Assembly: GCA_020523885.1 (NCBI GenBank)
Contig: JAJAPY010000005.1
Span: 99,536 to 163,535 of the forward strand
Direction: 5' to 3'
Length of the DNA: 64,000 nt
Source: Candidatus Liberimonas magnetica
GTDB taxonomy: Bacteria; Elusimicrobiota; Endomicrobiia; Endomicrobiales; JAFGIL01
Shown here: in pieces, positions 9,658 to 19,900 of the stretch
Layout of the letters: every line of letters starts with the position of its first letter
How positions within the stretch are numbered: position 1 is the stretch's first letter
Program-made: the position numbers and the translations under genes
Notes under the pieces: model-generated
Databases searched by the model: none
What the model was told of the DNA's origin: nothing
The model's input: only the letters and a program-made list of their open reading frames with translations

Positions 9658-10569
9658 ATGGTTAGAAAATTTATGTTGTTGATGTTGTCTTTATGTCTTT
9701 GTGCAAACCTGGGTTTTAGTGCAAGCCAGGGAACTTCAGGAGCTCAGTTTTTAAAGATTACATCCGCTCCAAGGCCTTCCGGTATGGGCGGTGCATTTAC
9801 GGCGGTAAGCGGGGATATTAACAGCATAGCTTTTAACCCTGCTGGCCTGGCTTCTCTTGAAAAGAAGGATGCTATCCTTGTGCAGAATAACTGGCTCCAG
9901 GATATAACGAACCAGTTCGTGGCATTCGGCCTGCCTATTAAGGATTTCGGGACGCTTGGAATTGCGGTTAATATGCTGACTATTAAAGATATAAAAAAGT
10001 ATGACAATACCGCAACAGCCCAGGGCACCTACGGCGCTAACGATATGGCTATTACACTCGGCTATGCGAAAGCTGTCAGCGAAAAACTAAGCCTGGGTTT
10101 AAATGCCAAGTCCATAAGCTCAAAAATAGACGATCAGACCGCTTCGGCAATGGCAGCAGACGTAGGAACGCTTTATAAAGCGTCTTCAAAGCTTGATTTG
10201 GCCCTTGCAGCCCAGAACATAGGCTCAAGCATGAAGTTTATAGCCGAAGGTGACCCGCTTCCTCTTACGATCAAGCTTGGCGGAGCGTATAAACCGTCTG
10301 AAAAACTGGTGTTGGCTTTAGATATAAATTCGCCTAACGACAGCGACCTTTATTTTGCCGTAGGCGGAGAATATTCTATATCTGCGGGCGAAAAACTTGT
10401 ATTTCCTGTAAGAGTCGGCTACCGTACAGGCATGCAGACAGGCGGCCTTTCCGGCCTAGGTACAGGGCTTGGGATAATGTATAACAGTGTTTTTGGAGTG
10501 GACCTTGCGTGGAACCCGGGCGGCGACCTTGGCGATGCCATGAAGTTCGGTTTAAGGTTCTGCTTCTAA
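9658..10569 (+). CDS. PorV/PorQ-family outer-membrane protein
   Basis: 303 aa with SD GGAGGTAG. Residues 1-22 are a signal peptide (cleavage near GFS|ASQ). The family hallmark follows at once: 'GAQFLKITSAPRPSGMGGAF', then 'TAVSGDINSIAFNPAGLAS'. The remainder is strand-rich and the protein ends in 'KFGLRFCF', a C-terminal aromatic typical of barrels. In Bacteroidetes, PorV shuttles type IX secretion substrates to the surface; relatives occur in other diderm phyla. Its position between two genes for giants with sorting-domain-like C termini supports a related export or anchoring role, but no other T9SS component is in the window. A terminator hairpin follows. Confidence 0.85.
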   Translation: MVRKFMLLMLSLCLCANLGFSASQGTSGAQFLKITSAPRPSGMGGAFTAVSGDINSIAFNPAGLASLEKKDAILVQNNWLQDITNQFVAFGLPIKDFGTLGIAVNMLTIKDIKKYDNTATAQGTYGANDMAITLGYAKAVSEKLSLGLNAKSISSKIDDQTASAMAADVGTLYKASSKLDLALAAQNIGSSMKFIAEGDPLPLTIKLGGAYKPSEKLVLALDINSPNDSDLYFAVGGEYSISAGEKLVFPVRVGYRTGMQTGGLSGLGTGLGIMYNSVFGVDLAWNPGGDLGDAMKFGLRFCF

Positions 10570-10613
10570 CATAAAAAATAAGCAATTAATATATTAGCAA
10601 TTTTCTAACCATT

Positions 10614-10655
10614 AAAATCAGCAGAACTTATTTGGAGGTTCTGCTGATTTTCTTT
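10614..10655 (+). terminator. Rho-independent terminator after the PorV-family gene
   Basis: A perfect 14-bp stem (10614-10627 with 10638-10651, GC-rich core CAGCAGAAC) with a 10-nt loop is followed by CTTTT. It lies 45 bp after the stop codon and separates the surface operon from the giant gene. Confidence 0.8.
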
Positions 10656-10715
10656 TATCCCGCAGTTTTAAAAACCACATGTATGCACGTGGGGTTTCGT
10701 GAATAGTTTCATTCC

Positions 10716-10792
10716 TGTCATTGTATGACATTTCCGTAAAAAACGGAAGCCATTTTTTGGGGCATTTGCCCCGCTTTTGTGACTAAAATCAC
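10716..10792. other. Run of four small perfect hairpins upstream of the giant gene
   Basis: Four consecutive short inverted repeats lie within 77 bp: TGTCAT/ATGACA (10716-10730), TTCCGT/ACGGAA (10732-10748), GGGGCA/TGCCCC (10759-10772) and GTGA/TCAC (10779-10792). CCAC/GTGG at ~10675-10692 and CCAG/CTGG at ~10800-10824 may extend the series. It occupies the 410-bp gene-free gap before the giant gene, upstream of the predicted promoter, so it is more likely DNA-level, or a small transcript of its own, than a leader of the giant mRNA. No known RNA class was recognised. Confidence 0.5.
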
Positions 10793-10860
10793 CTTTTTGC
10801 CAGTTCCGACACAAATTTAGCTGGTATTTCAATAATTTTGTAGTTTTTTCTATATAATCA

Positions 10861-10889
10861 TTGACTATTATATCGTTATCAGTTATATA
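10861..10889 (+). promoter_or_regulatory. Sigma70-type promoter for the giant surface protein
   Basis: TTGACT (10861-10866), a 17-bp spacer, then TATATA (10884-10889), ~90 nt before the ATG. This leaves an AT-rich 5' UTR of ~80 nt with a GGAGGGG SD. Confidence 0.6.
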
Positions 10890-10979
10890 AGTATTGTCTG
10901 CAAACTACGTTAATTATTCAAAAGACATAGATTGATCGTTTAAATCTTAAAAAAATGCAGTATTTTAAATGGAGGGGTT

Positions 10980-13900
10980 ATGTTTAGAAAATTTTTATTT
11001 GTTCTAACATTATGTGCGCTTGGGTTTATGATTACACCAGGGGCTTTTGCCGCAGGGCACATTGATGGTTACCTTTCCTATAATGGTTCAGCTGTAGGAA
11101 ACTGGATAGTATGGCTTTCAACAAGCGATGGCTCAGGCGGCGGCGCTGTGCCCAGGTCAAGGGGGACAAGCGGTGATTTCTGTATACAAGTCCTAACCCC
11201 AGGCACGACCTGGTATCAGTTTAATTTTGTCGGCACTATTTTTGATAATTATTATGTTCACGCAATGATAGATGACCCTGCGAAAGCCCATGATTACTCT
11301 TCCGGAAGTTTTCCAGGCTGGGCTACGACTATAGTAGCATGCAAAGACCCCGGCGAACCAACCGGCAAAACAAGCGGGACGTACTATACAGGGAATGACT
11401 ATGGAGTAAGCTATGGAGGCAACCCGGTATATGTCGCTATCGTTGACCCTGAAGCCCCTAACGTGCCGCCAACGACAGGGCTTACAGCTCCAGCTTCCGG
11501 CGCGTCATTGAATGGAGACAGCGCTTCCAGCGCTATAACGATAACAGGGACTGCCTCAGACACCGACGGCTCAATAGCGAAAGTAAATTTTTATGTACAA
11601 CAGAGCTGGTCGCCGAACTTTATTCTCATCTCTTCCGGTATATATAGCACAGGGGTTTATATAAATTATAATAATAATCAATATTGGAAGATATACAACG
11701 ACAACAATGTAGCAAGCGATGCCGGCGCAAAACTGTATATGACTGCGCAAGACGACGACGGCGCTATCAGCACCTCTACCCCGAGAGCAATAAAAATATT
11801 AAAACAGAACACGCCAAAAACTATAACCATAGTAAAACCTAATCAATGGGCGGCGGTTACAGGCAATGTAATGATTAACGCAACGATACAAGGCGCGGGT
11901 AGAGCGGATGAAACATCGGATTTTAGGGTATATATAAGCACGATACCAGGCTATCTAGGTGTTAACTCGATTGCCGGCACGGCAAACGATAGTGTCACTT
12001 ACTCTACTTTTACCTGGAACTCTATGGGACTTCAAACAGGGACAACCGCGTACATCCGGGTAAAAACCCATTTGGATGCAAGCGGTACCCTCTACTATTA
12101 TTCAAATATAACCACCGTGACCGTCAACCATGCAAACCAGAACCCGACTTGCGGGCTTGTGCTTCCTGGTTCTAATTTATACGGTATGGCTGTGATAAGC
12201 GGTACAGCAAATGATTTTGAGATGCAGCTGAAAAACTGGATTTTTTATGTTGACGGGAGTTTGACGGCACAGGGCAACCTAAATCCGGGCGAAAATTGGC
12301 CGTACCCGGGGTTTTCTATAACTTTTAATACGGATAATTTAACCAACGGAAGCCATAACTTAAAGTTTGTCGTGTATGATCAGATAAACAGTTCAGGTAC
12401 TTATAACATAAGTAAAACTGTCAACAATACGACTCCAAAAGTTTTTATAATAACTCCGTCAAGCGGAGCCGCTGTTTCGGGTATTGTGACCATATCAGGA
12501 ACTGCCCAGGACAGGAACGGAGGTTCTTTGCAATCCGCTGAACTGTATCTGACCTCTTCAGGAGGCAGTTATATTGCTTCAAAAACCATGTCGGGAAACT
12601 CTTTTCAGTTTATATGGTATTCAACAGGAACGGCAAATAACACTAACAAGCCTATCAGGGTGCGTGTTTATGACAACGAAGGGGGCGGGTTCGGCGAAAA
12701 ACTCATTTATGTCAATCTTTACAATGCCCCTAATAATGTGCCTGTTGTAACCATATCAACTCCTATCGCAGGAGGGCATGTTGTTAATCCTATGATAGTT
12801 AAAGGCACTGCGGTAGACAGCGACAGCAATATCACAAGCATTGAGTTCCGGGTAGGCGACTCTTTACTTCAAACTATATACATGTCCACAAAGACCGTTG
12901 TTTTTAACGAAAGTATAAATATAGCAACAATACAGGCAGGCAACCGTGTACTTTACGTCCGGGCATATCAACAAGGAGGCGGGTACGGGGTAGCTAGTCA
13001 GGGTATTAATGTACCTCTTGTCAGTACAGCGCCAGCTGCCTGCGGAATAGTTTATCCTACAAACGGATTAAATATTACGGGGCCTGTAACCATAATGGGA
13101 ACGGCTACCGGTGAGACGTCCTATTCTGGAGTTAAGGTATATGTAAGCAACTATTCTAATTTTTCTTCATCAACGGTTTTCTATATGTCTTCCCAGGGAA
13201 GCGGGGCTTATGCTAGTGTGGCTCAATGGTCGCCTACGGGAAACGGCACCAGATACTTTAAGATGATATCCAATACAGGAATTGAATCGCCGGTTGTATC
13301 GGTACTGGCAAACGGCGGGCCTTCGGCAAAGATCACTTATCCTACAAACGATACCATAATTAGCGGCCTTATAACGATAAGCGGGACAGCGGCTGCGGAC
13401 ACTATTTATAGCGTGCAGCTAAAAATAGCTGATAACAACCTGTTTACCAGCGGGCTTGTTACTAAGACTATGACGTTTTCAGGCGGGTTTTATACAACTA
13501 ACTGGACTCCGACTACAAGCGGTTTTAAATACATGAAGATGCTGGCAAGCATAAGCGGCACATCAACGCAGGTAGAGTCTCCTGTTGTAAACCCGACAGT
13601 AAATTTTAGCGGAACAGTCGGGCCTACGGCAAAGATAGTTTATCCAGCTATAGACCAGGTTATAACCGCGGCGACTACTATAAGCGGCACAGCATACGGC
13701 GGAACTGTCAGCGGCACGCCGCAGGTGATAGTCGGAGCTGACTCAAGCTTTACACAGAACAGCGGCTGGATGAACATGCAGGTTTCAAGCGGATGTTATT
13801 TCTGGAACTGGCCTGCACTTGAAAATGGGGTAAGGTATATTAAAATGAAGGCGACTATAAACGGGACATTTGTTGAATCCAGCATGACTAATGTAACCGT

Positions 13901-16900
13901 GAACAATGGCAGCGGAGTAACTCCGCCGACAAGTTCGATTACATATCCGTTTAACAATACTACAATACTCGGCCTGGTAACTGTCTCAGGCACTTGTACG
14001 GGCACTAATGTTGATTTTATAAGGCTGTTGGTAAGCAATAATTTTAACGGCAATTATCCTGTAGAAATAGTGCCGAACGAGGCGATACAGGCAACAAACA
14101 ACTCGACCCTCTATACGTTCAACTGGACTCCTACCGGAGACGGGCCCAGGTACCTGAGGATGAGGGTGCGTTCAAACGGGACTGATTTCCAGTCTGCGCT
14201 CCCGGCCCAGGTTACCGTAAGCGGAAGCGGTACAATGACTGACGGGAACAAGATAGAAGGCAATATTTATTATAACGTATTCCCGAAAATATCCGGCATT
14301 TTCCGTTTGATAATATCTACTTCGTCGAATATTAATGACAGGGGCGCATACAAGAAAAACGAGCCGAGATATGACTGGGCATCGCCTTACACATATTTTT
14401 ATCATTATACAGTTACAGATGTATCGCCGGCAGGTTACTATTATATCCATGCTTTAATGGATTGTGACAGCGACGGAATATATGATGCCGGCACAGAGCC
14501 TCATGCTTCAGCTGATTCCAGTGTACAGGTTACCAACACGCTTAAAGGTGTGAAGGATTTATACATAGAAAACCCTCCTGCAGTCTCATATGTTAAGATT
14601 CATGAACCAAAAGCAGGGACAAGTGTTTTCGGCCAGGTAAATGTTAACATCGAGGCATTTAAAACAGGCGATACAATAAACAAAGTTGAGTTTTATGTTG
14701 ACGGAACAAAGGTGCCATACAGCGATATTTACAACACCTGGGTCTATGACCCGTTCTGGGCGAACTGGCAGTGGAACACATCACAATTAACCGCAGGGAC
14801 TCATGTCGTAAGCTGTAAAGCAACCACGTACACACAGGGAAGTATAATCATCAGTTCGGTTAGCGTGAATGTAAGCGCAACGCTGTTAAAGAAACTGAGC
14901 GGAAATGTAATGTACAACGGCAACAACCCGGGTAATGTTAGAATTGAAGCATTTATGGGCACTACTAAAGACAATAAAGGCCCTGTTGTTGCAAACGCAA
15001 GTATCCCGGGCCCGCAATATTTCAGTTTGACCGTGCCCACAACAGGGTCCTATTACCTGCAGGCTTTTAAGGATGTAAACGACAACGGCTCATACGATAC
15101 AGGCGAGCCGGTTTCTACTTACAGCGGCCCCTGGGTGTTGGCAGGAAGCTTGAATGAAAAGGGAGGAATAATCCTTGATTTATTTGACACTACTTCGGGC
15201 GGTATATCTAAGATAGAAGGGAACATAAACTATCCGGGGTTCCGCGCTTCAAAAGACCTTCATATCGTGCTTTCTACAGGCGCAGGGCTTGGCCAGCAGG
15301 GGTATGATTTTGTAAGAGAGATCATGCTCTGGGACCCGCCTTTCCCGGCCTGGTATTCATTCTCGAACCTTCCGGCTGACAACTATTATATAACGGCTTA
15401 TATGGAGAAAAACGGCATAGCGGGCTATCAACAGGGAGAACCGGTGGGCGGTTACGGGATGACAGTTTCAACAATGCCTCCGGTTGTTATAGCTCTGGTT
15501 GACCAGGAACAGAAGTACCTGGACAATTTCAATATCATGAATCCGGGATACAATGTTGATTCCACAGGCCAGGTTTATAAAGCTCCTGTCCCCGGCACAG
15601 GCGGGACAACCGGTCCTATCGGCGGGGTTCCTGCCCCTGCGCAGTCAATAAACTCTGTTTACGGGCATATAAAGTCGTCCGAGACTATAAGCACCAACGC
15701 AAAGGTTATTGTAAGAGTGTACGACGAATTTAACCCCGGGCAGAATTATCAGAGAGAGGTTTTTGGGCTTGGTTTTTACAAGATAGAGAATATTCCCGAT
15801 ATTTCAAACTGCAGGGTAGAAGCTTTTGTTGATTATAACTTTAACTTTAACGCTGATGCCACGGAACCGAAAGCGAAACTGGAGAGCTTTTCTTTAATGG
15901 CGGCCAGCGGGACAGCGGCTTCTGTTGAAAAGAACCTTTTCCTTGCAGTTGGGAAAGTGGAAAAAAGCGCAATGACCGTTACAATAAGGGGCAAGATACA
16001 GAAAAACAATGGTGAGCCTTTGGGCGATGCGACAGTCCGCATGTACGATACGGGCGGGTTTGACGATTTTATGATGGAAAATGATGTTTTAAAATCAACA
16101 AAAACAACCAACTCATCCTGGTCGCGCGACAGCCAGAACAACACCTACAACGTTGAGCTTACGTCCGTAACCGTTTATAAGTCCATAGACCCTCTGTCCG
16201 GGCCTTTCTACTGGTACGAATTTAAAGTCAGCGCAAGCGGGTATAAGGTAGCAATGCAGAGAGAAAACTTTTCCGGCACAAGCGGCCAGGTAAAATATAT
16301 CAATATAACTGTGGAGACAAAACCGACAATTACCTGCAGCAGCCTCATTATTACTCCGGCATCCAAAGAAATATCTCCGGACAATGACGGGACAGATGAC
16401 AGGGCAACGTTTAAATTCAAATACTCGGTGGCGACATCTATAAAGAACTGGGAAAACGGGGCACAGGCAAAACTTATAATAGATACGGACAATAACGGGC
16501 AGTATAGCCCCATGAACTGGGGTATTTTTGTAAATATCGACGGCAAAGAGTTTATTAAGTGGGACTCTGCTGCAGGCAGGCCTGATCCTTCCATATTTAT
16601 TGATTTCATGGACCCGGATTATGATAAATTGAAAGGGCCTGTTACCTGGGAAGAAAAAGACAAGTACTCGTCAGGTTTTGACTCTACCATGGACTGGTGG
16701 ATAGACTCCTGGAGTTTAAAACCCGAAGGCGATGCTTTAACGGCTAACGTTGAAATGGTGTGGGAAGGAAGGGACAACCGCTGGCAGCCGCTTAAAAACG
16801 GCACATATAAATGGAAACTGGTTCTTGACGACCCCGGTCAGTTCGATGAAACAGACGGGGTAATATTCAGCACTACCGGCACGATAACAATTAAAGGAGC

Positions 16901-19900
16901 TTCGATTAAAGGCCAGGTAAAAGCAAAGGACGCCAATGGCAATTTAATACCTGTTGAAGGAGCCAAAGTTAATGCCGGCGGGCCTAATGCCTGGGGAGAG
17001 GTATTTACTTCTTCTGCAGGAGTGTTTGAAGTATCAGGCTTGAGAGTATCCGGGCCTAACGAATACTATTACTTATCGGTAGATGCCAAAGGATATGTAA
17101 GGCAGGAGTTTATGAACCTTCAGATACTTGCATCCGGCACTCTTGATATTAAGGACCCGGTAATACTTGAGTCAGGGGTTAAGGTTTCAGGAAATTTAAC
17201 TATTCCAAACCCGCCCAAAAAAGGTACGTTAAGGGATAATATGGGCAATCAGATATTTGACCTATGGGGCAGGATCGAGGCCTGGAGAACGGACGGCCCT
17301 GGCTGGTACAGCGCTGAAGTAAGAATCCCATTGTCTACAGCTACGCTGGCACAGATAACAGCGCCTTACGAATTATACCTTGAGCCCGGCAACTTCAATA
17401 TGCAGGTAACTGTTCCGGGTTATGTGTCACAAACCATTGATGTGGCTATGGGCAATTCCGTAAAAACACAGGATATTTCGCTTAGTAAATCAGCTGTCCT
17501 TGCAGGCCAGATAAAACTTCCTGTGGGAACAAGTGCAGAACTTGCCGCGTTACAGGAAGAAGCGCAGAAGAAAGGGTTCTGGAACAGCATCTGGGTAAAT
17601 ATTCACGGCGAATCAAAAGATAAGAAAAGCAATGTAAATAACGGAGTAAACTTTGCGTTCTTTGAACTGCAAAACTCAACTACCTATGCAAAAGAGTTCA
17701 GGATAGATACGCTGATTCCAGGGACTACCTATACATTTACGGTAGATACAATGGGCATGTTTGCCATGCAGCAGTTCAGTGTTGTCATGCCTAAAACAGG
17801 CGGGAAAAATGTTGGCAATATTATCCTCAGTTACGGAGCAAAGATGAAAGGGAAGGTAATAGTAGCCGATGCCCTGGGCAACAGGATAGAATCAGCTAAT
17901 TTTGGCGGGTATATGTCGATGATAGGGACAACAACGCCCAAAGGTGTCCCGATATACCTGGATATAAGGAACACCCAGACTTACAGCTACCATCATATGG
18001 AAGTTTTTATATCCTCTACAGCTGCCGGAACGTATGATTATGAAATCAGGGGCTTATCGAGCGGCTGGCACGAGATAGAAATAAACGGGCTTGGCGGCGT
18101 TGATATAGTGCCCGCGATAGAGTCAAGAAAGGTCTTTGTTTCGACCGGCACCAGCAAAAATCCCGAGGGAAACACTGTTACAGCTGCGTCTTGCCCGGAC
18201 ATTACTTTGAAAAAACCGTCCGGGATCTTAAGAGGAGCGATTACTAACTCCACAGGCAGGAACATTGACTGGTCAAAAGTGGCTGTGTCTGTTTCTAACA
18301 TGGGAGGAGACGGCGGAGAGGCTTCTGACATAGTAGGAGTAGAAAATGACGGGACATTTACGATAAATAACCTGATTACAACGGATATGGTTATTTTTGG
18401 CACCGAGTATGACGTAAAACCCGGTGAAGCAGGCTCAAAAGGCGGCCAGTTCGGCAGCCCGTCAGGCCGGGCATCTACGTTTTTAAAAACAATAAAAACC
18501 CAGAGCGGCGGGACCACAACGTATTTTACAGCTGAACTGAAACCTGCTTCAACGATATATGTAAGGATAAATGCTTCGACGGATACCATTAAGTATATAA
18601 TCGCTAAAACAACCGGTTATATCTATACCGGAAGCGGTTCAGTTCCTCATATAACGCGCATTCAGCCTTTAACCTTAAGAAAACTGGGTGAAGAGCTGGA
18701 AAGATCGTATTATGGCGGCAAAGAAATTGCAGACGACATAGATCAGAGGAAAGGGCCCGGCGCAAAGGAAGTTGCTTTCACAGGAGAATATGTCCCGGGG
18801 CTTAGCTCAGACACCACGGCTGTTTTTAAACTTTGCGGGCTTGAAAAAGGCATATATTTCGCCTATCCGCTTGTAAACTATAAAATGTATATAGGCGCAA
18901 CAGGAGTTAACGGCCAGAGGCCGCCGCTTCTGGAATACAAATACGCGAGCTTTCCCCTGGATAAATATATTGTTTTAGGTGAAAACGAAGAAAAATACGC
19001 GGATTTTGTTTTAGGAAGCGGAGTAACCTTAAACGGTTCTATAACAAGGCCGTCCGGTAACTATGCTTCTGCACAAACCATCGATCTCAGCTTAAGAAAC
19101 CCGTCTTCCAACGATAAGGTTTACTCAAAGACGGTAACGTTTTCCACCTCTACAAGGGTAAACACGCAGTCGTTTGCCTTTGAAAAGGTATCTGCGGGCA
19201 AATACATACTGGTGGTAAAGTCCGCGGACTACAAGATATACACGAAATCAATCGAGATAACAAATGTCGGAGGCAGTGAGGCCCTGGCCGCGATAAAACT
19301 TGCCAAAGGAGCAACCCTTACCGGCAGGATAGTAAACGAAGACGGAACGGGAATTTCTGACGGCGTGTTTGTGAGCTGTGAGGCTTATCCCTATGTTGAA
19401 GGCTCCTACATGGACTCCAACATGGCAAACGTTACTGTGTCAAGCGATACGGCAACGCGCGGAGTCTTTACGTTCCCGAACCTGCCCGGCGGCACATACC
19501 TGGCCAAAGCGTCTTTAAACTCCAGCGCCAGGACCAACCTTGTTGCGAAAATAAAAGCCGGTATAACCGTGCCTGACTCAGAAACGGTTCTTGACGCGGG
19601 ATCGCTTATACTTAAGAAAGCAACGTCAATAAAAGGCATAGTAAAAGAATCAAACGGCAAGCCGCTGGCCAACATGAGAGTTCAGGCATACCCGGTTGAT
19701 TCCCAGAGAAAAGAAAATAACGAGCTGGAAACAAAAACCGACAAGGACGGCGTGTTCGTAGTAAAAGGCGTTGACCCTGCCATAAAGAACTGGGCTGTAA
19801 AGATAAACGTAAGGGAAGACGATACCACGAAAAAAGCGGAAAGCTCGGTTAACTACGGGACAGCTTTGAGGTTTGTAGATGTGGCGGCGAAGAACGACCT

